Part shown: in pieces, positions 32,401-44,888 of the stretch
Numbering within the stretch: the first letter of the stretch is position 1
Layout: every line of letters starts with the position of its first letter
Assembly: GCA_907163375.1 (NCBI GenBank)
Contig: CAJQUW010007484.1
Span: forward strand, 62,001-126,000
Source of the DNA: Prostheceraeus crozeri
Taxonomy: Eukaryota; Platyhelminthes; Polycladida; Euryleptidae
Length of the DNA stretch: 64,000 nucleotides
Reading direction: 5' to 3'
Position numbers and translations under genes: made by a program
The notes under the pieces: model-generated
What the model saw: only the letters and a program-made list of their open reading frames with translations
What the model was told of the DNA's origin: nothing
The model's database searches: none

Positions 32401-35030
32401 TACATAGCCGCAGATGTCTGGGATATTGGTGCTGAAGTCGTACATATATTGTTGTAAAATGTAAATTGACAATATACACGTGAGCTAAAAATAAACAATT
32501 TTTAGCTTGTAAATCATAGGGTTAACGACTTCAATCAAAAAGGATAGATCATTCGGTCCGTAAAATTTAAGCATCACTTTTTTATTATTTTGCTTGCTCC
32601 GTTTCAATGACTTGATGTCGATGGCATTCGCAATCATCATGATTTGCTTGTTTTTTGAAACTTGAAATTGATACAATTCACTGTCATAACAATGTACAGC
32701 CTCATAACCGGCCTTCAATTCGTCAAACATATACATTGGATGGCTTGCAGGCTTGGTTGTCTGGAGAGTAAGACAGAAAAGTGAAAACAATGAAAGAAGA
32801 CCGTATCCCGTGAAACGAGCTGGTGTAATTTCGGTGTAAACTTCGATTACATTTCATGTTTGCCATTGCCGCTGGCCAAACCTTCAGCTTATATGCCAAA
32901 ATAGTCCTAAATCAGATGTTGCGTTACATAGGTGATTGTTTTTCTTGTCATTGAGTAAGGGTCGACTTTTTTATTTACACCATTGTGCCTTAGTATTATG
33001 TACATTATAATTTAAATTACAGGTTTACATCATTTAAGCAAACAGGTAAGTTGATCTGTGTTTATCGTTCTTTGTTGAACGTTTGAATGAGTTGACTTCG
33101 GGTAATAAAGATATTGTCTTGTGGTCCATGTTACTGTAATGTATCTTCTTCTCAATCGTAGACTTCGTCACATCGAAAATCGGCTTAAACAAATGAAAGG
33201 ATATTGTTCGGATATTTGTTTTATATAGCAGGTTACACATTGGGTTTCATGCGCTTCTCGAGATTGTTGCCGAACGCCCGAAAAATGTGTGCTTTTAGAT
33301 TTTAGTCCGTGAAAATGAGATTGGGAAAATCATGATTTTTTCAAATACCGGTGATGAAAAAGCGATATTCTCAATGAAATCTTCTTTTTAAAAAACAGCA
33401 TAATATGTCACTGATATGAGTGAGTGAATAAAAATGTAGCATTATTTAATCACGAGGAAGATCAGAAAATGACATTGTATCGCTGTGAAATCATAAGATC
33501 CGATCTCGTAAATAGTTTATGGACTACACGTCATTGAAAATAAGCGTATGCAAATTTTAGGGACCACGGCTCACAGAATTCGAAAATTTCGAAAACTGAT
33601 TACCGCAGAGATAACTAAGGGTCATAATCTAATCCGAATTGAAAAAATTGCTGGTTTCTGGAACTAGTTACAGGGCTTGTGAACCTGCATGATTCGCAGG
33701 TAAAGTTTGGAAGAACAAGGAAAAGCGAAGATAAAATCTTGTATACAGATGGCGGTCTTTAGGCCAATATGCTCAGCTTAATTGAACCGAACTTGGGCCA
33801 GCTAGAGTGGGACAAGCAACAACTCAGCCACATGGAAGAAAGGCTCCGTACCTGATGTGCCCCCGAATAGAAACAAGGTTTTTATCTATTTCAATGACGT
33901 CTTCACGAAATTTCAGTGTCAAAAAATATTTCTTCACCTACATTCCCCAGAATCATTTGGACGATGTGAAGACAAGAAAACAAGATGCGTCAGGAGACGG
34001 ACAGGATTGCAACAACCGACGATGCTGACGAAGTTGAAGTATTTCGTATTTTTTGTGGACACATGACGTGATGACATCTATTATCATCCCTTCTGTTTCG
34101 ACAAACAATTATCCATGCTCCCCACGATCGACTGATCGCTTCTTCACAAGTTGATCGATATGATAATGATGAAGTGACAAGTAACAAGCTCAAACAAAAA
34201 TGTGAAAGATACCAACGCATACTTTGCAGCGTCAAAATCATTGATGTAGCATGTTAATGAAAAATGACTGTTTCTCCTCGCAATAAGATACGCAATGATG
34301 AAAAAATTTTTTTCTAGGTTTTGATGATATCCTTTACATTAAAGCCTAGCATCGTCGGCTATTGCAATCCTGTCCGTCTCTTGGCGCATCTTCAAACGCC
34401 CAAGATTAATCTTTTTCAATAATTTTTCACAGCTCGCCTTATTATTGCCATTAATCTTTAAGAGATTAACTTTTTTTCATTGTTGCAATTACATTTTTGA
34501 ACTCTTTAAAATCAAACAGATAATCAAATCATGCTTCTTGTTGACCTCTTCAAAAGTATCGGCATCCGTCTTGGGTGTCCTACTTCTCCCTTTGTGATCA
34601 TCACAACTCCCAACTTTCATCTAACAGTGATTCCAGGGAAATTTCCTGTCAAGATACTAGCATTAAGAAGTCTATGCGTAGTGTAATCAATCTTTGATGG
34701 ATGGAAATTTCATGTCAAAATACCCTATATATTGAATTTCACTATTGGAAATACACAGGATTTGAACTTACACATCGTCTTTCTCTAGGAGTAGTCAATA
34801 TTCAGACATAAACTTTGCAGAAAAATTCTTATGGGTAGGCCTATTTTGCATTTGCATACAAAAGTTAGCTGCATACATCGAATGGAAAATGACCAAGTTA
34901 TAAGAATTTAGTTTCCGCTCCTTTTGGGACACCTGGCATCCTAGCCATGCACTTCAGCATGACTTTTTTGACATTTTTCTCGGGTCAGAATTTTCAGATT
35001 ATCTTTCAATAAGACTTCTTTCTTTTCCAG
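29424..35030. other. Long stretch without a recognised gene
   Basis: No homology recognised. A 37-codon reading without a start (29459-29572) contains VEPPSTPEREIIGTAYALQ and looks coding-like but cannot be named. A possible splice acceptor (TTTTTTCAG at 32219) and donor (GTGAGT at 32265) frame a 45-nt stretch, which does not join the next exon in phase. The rest is ordinary AT-rich sequence; upstream exons of the recombinase gene may lie here. Confidence 0.45.
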
Positions 35031-38000
35031 GATTGCTGAAAGAATTTGGTCAAAGTTCCACCTGTCAAGATGTTTCAAGGCCACTAAAAGAAGTTACACC
35101 ACACTCATTCGCTCAAACTTTACCAATCTCTTCGAAATCTGAAAAACCAAGAAGTAAGATCAAAGTTGCAAGCACAACCACTGCGTCTAAAAGTTTAAGT
35201 AAAGGCAAACATGTCAAGGAGAAGTTGATCATTCGGAAGACACATAGAACTGATACTGGAGAAGGTGGAAATGGATATACTGCAATCATACAGTTAGCGG
35301 ATGAGGCCATTGAGAGCGTTGATGAAGACTTATCGACTACTCTTCAGAAAACAGAAAAAGAAGTCGCCACGACTTCCGGAACCACACCTGCTTTCCCTTG
35401 TTTACAATTTGATACGTGTTCGACCACAACTTCCAGTGATGAAAGTCAATTGTCCTGTGAGGATGGAGAGCATTACTTCCATTTGTATAGAAATTCCAAT
35501 GACGAAGACGAGGATCTGCACTTCAAAAGCGATCAGAGGAATGTTGGATCAGCGAAAGGTATAAGCAAAATAGTTACAAGACAAACTAAACAAGCGGAAG
35601 TGGATCTTGACCTTGTTGGAACCTCAACAGACAGCGATCCGGATGATGCAGGTAATGAGTGTAGTGATTTTGAAAGTGAGCCAACCAGAGAAGTTCCTAG
35701 ACGAGTAATTGTTCTTGGTTGCAACAACACAACCAAGCAAGTTTTTGATAAGAGAGACAGTTGCTATTTCTGCAAGAAAATGATCTTGAATATGTATGAG
35801 ATGAGTATATGTCTTGTACGTCATTTTCTCAACATCCACAAAAACGAAGAAGTTATTAACATCACTCAAATGAAGAAAAACTCAATACAAAAAAAGCATG
35901 CATATCAAAAACTAAGGAATTTAGGAAACTTTGCTTATAATGCATCGGTTCTTGAAAACGGAGGACATCTGATAGTCGTACAGAGGCCGTTAAGATCTAT
36001 AGACATAACAAATAACTTGAACAAATACTCATCATGCAACAAGTGCTTCGGGTACTACAACACCTCTATCATTTGTCGCCACAGGTGCCCATCGGATCCA
36101 ATGAAGAAGTTTAAAATAGAACATACAAAATTACATGTCATTGGAATGTCTCAAGAACTCCATATCTTCTTCTCCCGCATGAAAAATGATATTGTGACGC
36201 AGACAGCTGCCAATGATAGCCTTATCAAAGACTTCGTATCTCAACAATTGCTCAGCAAAGGAATGCGAAATTTTACGACTGTTTCCAAAAAAACCAGAGT
36301 TCTCTCCACGTTTCTGATGGACTTCCGACGGCACACTAGCAATGAAAACTTATCACTTCAAGACTTGTTAAAGCCTGCGAATTTGGATGATATCCGCACA
36401 GTTATTTTGCTCAAATTTGAATACAATTGCATGAATGAAAAGCATAACAGCACTGTCACCGTTCAAAGACCATCAACATTGATCAAGCTAGGACAAAGTC
36501 TCATTCAAATTTCTGATGTCCTACTACGTCATTATCTAAAAAAATCTGAGCGAACTGAAGTTGAAAACACAGAAAACTTGATCAAGCTACTGAACTCCGA
36601 TCTGCGTCCTCTCATGGCAAATGCTCATCTATCATTGAATAGTGCGAATGCAGGACGTCCAGAGGATCTACCGGAAGCTGATGATTTAAGCACATTGATT
36701 GATCATATCCATTTGATACTAACATCATTTCTCAAGACAGATGTTCGGAAATTGAAAAATGCATCGATGACATTCCTTATTCTTTATAATAAGAGACGTT
36801 CAACTGAAGTATCTGCGCTGGAAAAGAAAACTTGGGAAGAGCGCCATATTTGGAAGAAGAGAGCAATGAATGACATCCCCAAGATGAATGCAGAAGAGAA
36901 GAAGTTCCTGAAAGATACAGAAATCGTCTACGTTCGTGGTAAAGGAAATCGTTTCGTTCCTGTACTTTTTCCAAAAATTGTCGTTCCCGTTATTAACTAC
37001 TTGGCCAATGTTACCGACAACTACATATTCTCAAATACAGTCGGTATGTTCATTCGAGGAAACGATGCGTTGCGCAGCATTTCAAAAGAAGCTGGGATAC
37101 CCCTAAGAAGCATTTCGTCCACGAAATTTCGGAAACATGCCGCAACATCCCTCCAAGTAAGATGTTCTGGTACTCATGTAGTGGTTAGCAAAATGTGGGG
37201 TAGCAAAATTAAGTAATTCAACTTAAACTACATAGAGAATTTTGTGTTTAAAATCCATGATGCTGGATGTAGCTATCTTTAATTTTGAAAAGAATGAGCA
37301 AATGTGTTGGGTTACTTTTTGAAAAACTTATTTCTTGCTTACTGACCCTGGAATTAGAGATGCCACTCATTGGATAACTTAAGGCCATTACATACACGCA
37401 TTGAAATTTCTTGGATGATTTCCATGAATTTTTGTCATGTGAATGGATATGTTGGTAGAGCGTTTAGGTTGTGTCTGGTCAATAGACTCAAAAATATGAA
37501 TTTTTGATCAACTCATTCACCAATGTCTACAGACGAAGCTATGCAATACAGAAAATAAAGATCATCACCATTGAATCAGGCTCGTGTTAAGCTTTCAGAT
37601 GATATAATTTTTTCCGAATTTCGACAACATATGATACAATTTCATTCAATTTACTATACTCATGTCCAATTTTGCGCAACTTTCGCTTTAAGTTTTTAAT
37701 GGCCGACTGCACACAACTGAATAACTATTGTTGTATTAACGTTAGCATTTTCCAACTTGAGTTTGAATGAATGCTGGTGTTATCAGCTCCAAGAATATGT
37801 AAGTTTTATCAAGATCGGCCCCTTCGTTCACTGGCAAACTGCAAATTTGTATTATTCCCATACTCAGTCATTGGATGAGTCATCATTTCCCTCGGTTGAG
37901 GTCAGAATTAGTTCGAATCTCTGATATGCAAACGAAGGCTTGTCGCCACCTGTTCAGAAACTGTAGCAATCTTTTCACGCCGTAGTTGATGCTCTTGCCA

Positions 38001-39026
38001 TTTTATTGGATCGACACTGATTCGTCAACGAAAGCAACAAAAATTTATTACAGGTACTTATAATTTGGTACATATGAGCTTGAAACTAAACTGTAATGGA
38101 AACAAATTCACAATTTGAATGAAATTTATTACCATTATTAGCGTAAAAATGATCAATACCGTAGCAAGCATATGAATAAAATCTGAATAATAACAGCTCT
38201 TAGGTTATAATAACAGTTCTTTTTTTATTCAATAACGGATTCAACTACGTTGAAAGCCAGTTTAATTCGCCAGACTCTGTAGGGATTCTCCTTTTTCGGA
38301 TCGTTTTATACATTGAAGTTTTGTCTCTACGGAGATTTCTTTTCTTTTCCTTTGTGGCATCGGCATTTTACCCACACGTTTGCCGACAGAAAATACCATA
38401 AGCAGGTAGCAAACTGCATTCCCTGCCGGTAATAAGCCCGCAGGGATGTGCAGCAACGTAGGAATATCAGTGATTGGTTGCCACATGAGATCACAAGATG
38501 AGTGCTTGATTTCCAAGAATCAGCAGTGTTATTTCCAAGAAAATTGTTGAGTGTTACAAAGACAATGAACGTTTGACGCGAGTTAATATACCCGGGTATA
38601 TCAACTGGCACTAATTTCCCCTTAATACACTCGGGTATATTAAGTAGAAAACTCCGGCAATTGCTTCATGCAATTAGGTAGACCACACTGCTTCCTAAAT
38701 CAAGTGAGTGTATTTAGTAATCAATTAATTATGAGATAGCGATTTAATTTGATGCGAATAAAGAAGAGATATAAGAGCTTTTAGGTTGTGCAACGATTTA
38801 GGAAGCGGACTTCAAGTTTCAAACAATCAAACTCGTTTTTCAGCTTGAAGACTTCCACGAAAATGACTTTCGCATGTTGTGCTGGCACTTGGGGCACACG
38901 GCTGAGGTACACAATTGCTGGTATCGAATGAGCGATGTTACTATCGAACTAACGAAAGTGGGAAAGATGCTGGAAGACCACTACGAACATGCAAAATCTG
39001 GATATGTGTCCAAGAAAAAGAAGTAA
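35031..39026 (+). CDS. Crypton-type tyrosine recombinase gene, two exons seen (35031-37156, 38844-39026)
   Basis: Exon A follows TTCTTTTCCAG and ends at CAA|GTAAGA, giving 708 codons. Exon B follows TCGTTTTTCAG and encodes 60 residues to a TAA at 39024. Both are in phase 0 at the junction. The N-terminus is acidic and serine/threonine rich; a CYFCKK...H...H zinc-binding region lies near residues 243-268. The catalytic domain shows the first arginine in LYNKRRSTEVSAL (about 580-595), a VRGKGNRFVP hairpin, and the R of STKFRKHAATS at the end of exon A. Exon B gives HLGHT and the tyrosine in NCWYRMSD. So the R..R..H..Y set is complete only after splicing. Family knowledge: animal Cryptons and genes derived from them. 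It could be an active element or a domesticated gene. The 5' end is missing: exon A begins in phase 1, so an upstream exon exists. AA|GTAAGC at the stop could also be a donor. Confidence 0.75.
38262..38366 (-). pseudogene. CENP-B/pogo-type helix-turn-helix fragment
   Basis: 34 residues, PQRKRKEISVETKLQCIKRS then EKGESLQSLAN, match the first DNA-binding helix-turn-helix of CENP-B/Tigger transposases. A stop follows and the next codons do not continue the domain. Probably a transposon scrap on the opposite strand within the intron. Confidence 0.5.
38582..38640. repeat. Short inverted repeat around ATATACCCGGGTATAT
   Basis: TTAATATACCCG at the left and its exact inverse CGGGTATATTAA at the right end; the left half is itself part of a 16-bp palindrome. 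Confidence 0.65.
38678..38816. mobile_element. Short MITE, copy B (pair of 1755-1861)
   Basis: GCTTCCTAAATC near the left end is inverted as GATTTAGGAAGC near the right end. The internal sequence aligns with 1755-1861. It is non-coding, and target duplications are not clear. Confidence 0.5.
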
Positions 39027-42000
39027 GCAGGGTATATTTCTCATTTTTTACTAATTCCTCAGAAAATCAGAAGCTAATTCTTCAGATGCTGTGTATATTT
39101 GCAAATGGCATCGTCGAAAGATAAAATAGCATTTTTGGCCTGCTTTTTCGATTTTGCGTGAAAGTCTGCATAACTCTTAATATTGAAGTATTTAATCACA
39201 ATATACCGACTTGTACATTATATTGCAGACCGAAGAAATAAGAGATATAATATGAGAAAAATAATGCTAGCTATTTCTTTTCTATAAATTTACAAAATTA
39301 TCCAGTGCATCACTAAAACGTCACCGAAAAAGTTTTGTTATGTATGATTCATGCAGAACCTACGAAAGTAAAAGTAGATACGAAAAATTGTGAAATTCCA
39401 TCCTTCAGATGATGAATTTGATAATATTATAAAGTAAAAGATCTTTTCCAGGAAACTCAATTCCATTCTCTCGCAAGGTTATAGACGCCGTAGCTACTAT
39501 CTATGTTTAAAGCCTAGTGTGGTTTAAATCACAGAAGTGACTGTTATAGACTTCTAGCCACGATGGGCAAGTTACGTTATATAGCCTGTTGTAGGTTACG
39601 TGGTTATATTATAAAGTTGTTGACCGATTTGAGGCTCACCACATTGAAAATTTCATGTGACTGCTTGCTCTTCTATTTTTGGGGACTGTATTTGCTTCTA
39701 GAAGTTCAACTAGAACATCTCAAATACCATTCCGGTATCAATTCTATAAAGTCAGGCGTATACGCTTGCCACGTATATAGACGTGGTTGCATGTTCGATT
39801 TGAAATTTCCTATCATCCTGGGTCTTATGAAGATAGTACATATATTTTATGTACATATGAAAGCCCATATAAGTTTCTATGTTAATTGGTCGGATAATCA
39901 TAACGACCGAAAGCAGAAATATTTCTTCAAACAAGCTATCTTTTCAATATTTTCGTATTATGTGGTTATCGGATCAATTAGCTACGTTTTTCATAATGAA
40001 TATCAATGCAGCTGTGACCGGTGGTTTGACCTGACTATTTGAAAACGAATTTCACAGTATCAGAAAATACAAATGACAAGCAGGCCTTTATTATGTTATT
40101 CTATTAGCTAACCAAATTGACAATAAATCAATGTTTTCTGTAGATAATGAAAAGTACATCATCACCAAGCTATTTTTGGTGAGGCTCAGTAAACTAAGTA
40201 AAAAATATCTGTTTAATTTAACTTTTTTAAAACTACCTGTCGTTACTTTAGTATGCTGATATTTATGCTAAACCCAAGCATAAACTGGAGATATTTTCAC
40301 GAATATTAAGATGCATACAATAACCTAACTGCTCATAATGCCGAATTTTAATCAAATTCTTGGACTTATAGGAAGATATCAATCAAAATCATGAGAGACA
40401 ATCATAGACCAGGATATTTACACGTATGAAATCGAATGCAGGCTTGGACGTGGTAAACTCGTGAATGATATGGTATAACTAGTCTGAAATTGTATAGTCT
40501 TTCCCTCGCCGTCTGGACGACCACCAGCGGTTTTCTTCATCGCTTTGCGAACAAATTTCTGCGTTCAATCGCATGCAGCCTAGCAGGAAAATTCTAAGTT
40601 CACGGAGACTTCATTCCTTTCGGTACTGAGAAAATCATAAAAAAATCGCGATTTAAGCCACACGACTGTATAACATAATTTGCGTATCGTAGCTAACAAG
40701 TCTATAACATTCCTTTCTGTTTACTGAGACAAACACGCTAAGTCATTCACTTTAAACTGTGCCAGATCTTTAATGTCATTAGTGCTTGTCAGGCAACACC
40801 ACCATCTTGTAGAAGAATGCGTCTCTTTCCACGAAAACTTCGTATGTAGAATAACGATTAAAGGCACCGGTTTTTATCCGTAAAAGATAAGAAGTGTGGG
40901 GAAGAATTTTGAACACCACAAAATGTTTAGAAGAAAGTTGCAGTCATCGAAGCTAAAAACGCAAACGAACGTAATAGTAATTCGTATACCGTAACCAGTG
41001 ATACAACCTCTATTTTGATAATGAATTCTGTTTTCTAGCAACGAATTCTTCCACTTTCAGGTATTGAGTTGTGAACTTGGCTGCGACAGGACTTGGTTAA
41101 AATTGAAAACATTGAAAGCGACAAAAATTTGATTAAATACATCATGAGAATTAATTCATTGAATTCTTTTTGCTTTTACATGAAGTGGTTATATAAATAC
41201 GGAACGTCATTATCCAAAGAATTGTGTGCTCAGCGTATTATATACATGGGGGTCAATACATAGAGGATATGTAATGGCAGCATAATTTTTAGCTACAACT
41301 CCATTATTATTATTATTAGCACTGTGATAGCAATTAATTCGAGAAGTATGTGTGCTATACATGTACATTGTCTATTGTAAAGAAGAAAAAGTCATCGCGT
41401 GGCTACAGACTCTTAATATTGAAAGTTATAGACTTGCTGATTATTAGGAGTTCATACAAAAATAAATGTTATAGACTATGCATGTCTATGCGATGTTAAC
41501 GATTTCTTTATTTAAGGACATTTTTGAATTTGACTACATCTGAGAGTGATGCTGGATTTTTTTACGATGGTTTAATACTATATTTGAGTGAATTATAAAT
41601 TTCCTACAGTGCGTATTTCAACTTATTGGGAAATGTTATAGATTATGACTAACTGTGTGATAGTTATAGACCCATCAGCCTTACGCGTATGTGTGGACTG
41701 TGAAGTTTAGTCTATGAAAAAGAGTAGAAATTGTCTGCATTGATCAAATAGACAATTAATACAATTTTAATAAAATATGGGTTGACTGAATGTATTATAA
41801 TCGTACAAAAGTATATTTCAAGCTACAGCTTGATAGTATATTTCAAGCGATTATAATTGACATAAGCTCTTGCACATACGACTCATTTCTCATAAAACTT
41901 GCAGCATGTAATACAAACACGCTACTCCTTATTGAGTATGGATAAAATCAATCGAGAACTACATGTAGATATACGACATTTGATTAAGCTTATTGATTTT

Positions 42001-42073
42001 TATGAAATTTAATAGCCCGTAGAAGCAGAGTGCCTGTATTTAACCTAATTAATAGTATAATAAGGTGAACATA
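39027..42073. other. Intergenic stretch, no gene seen
   Basis: AT-rich. The phrase CTCTTAATATTGAA recurs (39175, 41410) next to GTTATAGAC-type words, perhaps an old repeat. A 159-residue open frame at 39563-40042 has no recognisable domain and biased composition. Confidence 0.45.
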
Positions 42074-43186
42074 TTAAGATAGTTTAATATGTCTAAATGC
42101 ATTTATGATATGATATGTAATATACGTATGAATTACCGATATACAAGACATATTATCAACAATAGACACATTGTGCAACCTTACCGGCAAATTCGAGCAT
42201 TTGATACACAAGCATTGTTCTCTATCGCTTATTCCAGGTCGCAATACCCAAAATGGTTTGTATTTGTAGAAAGTCGTCCTGCCAATCTGAAGATCATTAG
42301 ACTCTGCTAAGAACTTTTCGTATAACAAATCTTGTGAAAAATGCATGTAACGCTTCTGCATTTTCAGTTTCTTTTTCGTCACAGTCTCTTTCTTGCACGC
42401 TGTCATGCGACTATTGTCGTCTCGACAATAAAACTCGCTGATTCTTTTTCAGTAATCTTCTGCTTTTTCTGTGCAGTGGAGCGGTGCTCACTTTCTTGGT
42501 GGGATTGACGTAGCGCTTTATTGGTGATTCTGGTTGTGCGTTGAAAGTGTTTCTTCATACCTCGATACTTCTGAGAAACCCTCCTGGCAGTTTCGATTAG
42601 AATCTTCTTTCTTCCGCTATTCAAATCGTGCAACATGGATTTGATACAATACGAGCACTTGCAAACTGACTCGTGTTTGTAATTGGTTCTTCATGATATC
42701 ACTGCCCATTTTACTCGTAGAAGGCATTGCATCGTGTGTAGGTTCGCGAAACTCATTGGAGAGATTGCAACCTTCGTATCTCTTCTTCAGATTTGCAAAG
42801 CGCTCCGAAGGTCGCCACAGAGAGCTTTCATTTTCAGATGATTTTCTTTTCGAAGAATGCAGATCTGTACTCTTCTTTTCTGCTTTTCCCTGATTAACTG
42901 CTTCTTTCTTTGAGCTGGATTGTGATGAATTCAATTGATCTTCTTCCCGATCACTTCCCTGGTTGGTCTTTCTTTTTTCTCGGCACACTCATTGACTTTT
43001 CCTCCACTTGCCTCTTTGCATTCTTTTATCTCTTGATGATAACTGCTCACTTTTCTTCTTGCATGAATTTCTACATATTTCTCTTCGCCTTGCCCTGTAT
43101 CCTTCATCATCTTTCTTTTTGAGACGGTATTTTCGATCTCTTTCTCTCTCCTTCGCTAACGCGTCCATCGGTGTACAAGATATCAC
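42074..43186 (-). pseudogene. Broken member of a multicopy invertebrate gene family (RDD/KKE/CLC motif)
   Basis: The N-terminal part is very basic (ERERDRKYRLKKKDDEGYRA). Further on, RDDNSRMTACKKETVTKKKL, then KRYMHFSQDLLYEKFL, then FYKYKPFWVLRPGISDREQC with the CLC cysteine pair. This motif order belongs to proteins annotated as uncharacterised in many copies in invertebrate genomes, probably transposon-derived (family knowledge; I know no name). An in-frame TGA at about 42989-42991 and frame changes near 42640 and 42410 break it. Family sequence ends about 42180, before the usual C-terminal half. Confidence 0.5.
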
Positions 43187-43622
43187 TCACAGTAATAAAA
43201 AAGCAATGCTTATCGACTTATGCAACAAAAATTTGTTGTTGACCAATCAACAGGCATGCTGCATGGGAAGATGCGTGGAAGACAATAGCCCTGTATGCAT
43301 CACCAGCCACGGTGTGTTGGAAACATGATTTTATTTTTGTAGATGCACCAGAGCTAATTTTAGCATTTGATGATACTACAGGCTGTTGGAGTTCATTTGG
43401 TGCAATTTTTTAAAAAATCGGTCGGTGAAATTTCGAGAAATCTTCATTTTTAATTTCCATACTACTTTTACAAAAAATAAGTAGTAAGAATAGCAATTTT
43501 GCAAATTATAGGCTTCATTTGTTCCTATTTCAATGTTATTTGTCAGGCTTTTTATTCTTAATGCGTGATACACTTTCTAAATGCGTCGTTATAATTATTT
43601 TAACTTATTATATTTTAATTTA
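43187..43622. other. Non-coding gap
   Basis: Nothing recognisable; AT-rich with short open frames only. Confidence 0.5.
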
Positions 43623-44198
43623 TTAAGAAACATTGTATTGAATAATATAATCTGTAGCAACTATCAGTATATCACTTTTCTGTTCGTCTGACATTTCTTT
43701 AGGTGTTTCTGCATAGATGGTTTGCAAGTCTGAATCTTGTTCTTGTTCATTCGGAAGCGATGAGTTGTAGTCAACTTCAAATCTGATCTCGTTGGTTTTG
43801 TTGTCTTCTGCCTCAGTAGATTCTGATGGTATGACCTCTGGCTCTGGCTGTACTTTGCTCATTGATCTAGTAACTGCATTGATGGTGGTTTCATGCTCAT
43901 TTTGTTTTCTTTCGCTTACAATAACATTCTTCAGATCTGATTTCGTGACGGACGATTGAACTTTTGATCCGGCCAAGTCGTTTCCAACTATAAAATCGAC
44001 GCCTTCTATCGGAATGTCATCTCGACTCACTAGACCGATTGCGAAATATCCATCGACAACATCTGTTTTCACATAGAGTCTGTGCAATGGTGCTGGGATA
44101 CTTCCGCCGATTCCACTGATTTGAACGCTGCGGCCAGGATTAGTCCGGGAGCTAGCGTGAAGTTGTGCAGGGAACGAGGTAGTACATAAAACTCTCAC
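43623..44198 (-). pseudogene. LTR-retrotransposon polyprotein fragment (fossil), protease region
   Basis: The open reading contains VQISGIGGSIPAPLHRLYVK followed by IPIEGVDFIVGNDLAGSKV, the stretch around and after the retropepsin domain in Ty3/Gypsy-like polyproteins of marine invertebrates. A serine/glutamate-rich linker follows. No RT or LTR of this copy is seen near it, so it is a fragment. Its N-terminal part lies inside the left arm of the palindrome at 44141-44888. Confidence 0.6.
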
Positions 44199-44888
44199 AT
44201 GGCATAGTACACCTCTAACCTACTGCAAAACTTCGCGTCTGCCGGATCAGATCATTTGCTTTTCAGAAATAGAGAGGATAACAAAATCCTATGTATTTCC
44301 AATGGTAAAATTGTGACATTTAAGGTAATGACTCCATTTTTTCGAATTTTTGCTCATAAAAGTTACACAAATTGGCATTTTGTTGAACTGATTATTATAG
44401 AAATCATCTACAGATCATGATCTTTCAAATGAGTTATCATTCAGTGACAGAGGATGAAGTAAAGTGTACAAACAGACACTTTTCGTTGGTGTAACTGCAA
44501 ATTTTAACATAGAAATTTCAGGAAAATTGTTGATATACTTTAACGAAAAGTGTCTGTTTGTAAACTTTACTTCATCCTCTGTCACTGAATGATAACTCAT
44601 TTGAAAGATCATGATCTGTAGATGATTTCTATAATAACCAGTTCAACAAAATGCCAATTTGTGTAACTTTTATGAGCAAAAATTCGAAAAAATGGAGTCA
44701 TTACCTTAAATGTCACAATTTTACCACTGGAAATACATAGGATTTTGTTATCCTCTCTATTTCTTAAAAGCAAATGATCTGATCCGGCAGACGCGAAGTT
44801 TTATAGTAGGTTAGAGGTGTACTATGCTATGTGAAAGTTTTATGTACTACCTCGTTCCCTGCACAACTTCACGCTAGCTCCCGGACTA
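44141..44888. repeat. Large near-perfect palindrome, 347-bp arms, 54-bp spacer
   Basis: The left arm 44141-44487 starts TAGTCCGGGAGCTAGCGTGA; the right arm 44542-44888 is its reverse complement. By eye the arms differ at only a handful of bases, so the inverted duplication is recent. The outer part of the left arm overlaps the polyprotein fragment, so that sequence was duplicated in inverted form. Confidence 0.9.

Larger units (their letters stand above)
37157..38843 (+). other. Intron of the recombinase gene (contains old insertions)
   Basis: 1687 bp with GTAAGA...TTTTTCAG borders. It holds a CENP-B-type helix-turn-helix fragment (38262-38366, minus), a short inverted repeat (38582-38640) and a MITE (38678-38816) ending only about 30 bp before the acceptor. 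Confidence 0.7.

Noticed and set aside
38262-38611. Two longer minus open frames in the recombinase intron
   Set aside because: Only the last 34 residues of one look like a CENP-B helix-turn-helix; the rest has no support as a gene.
39563-40042. 159-residue open frame
   Set aside because: Hydrophobic, cysteine/tyrosine-rich AT-driven composition, no domain, no splice context.
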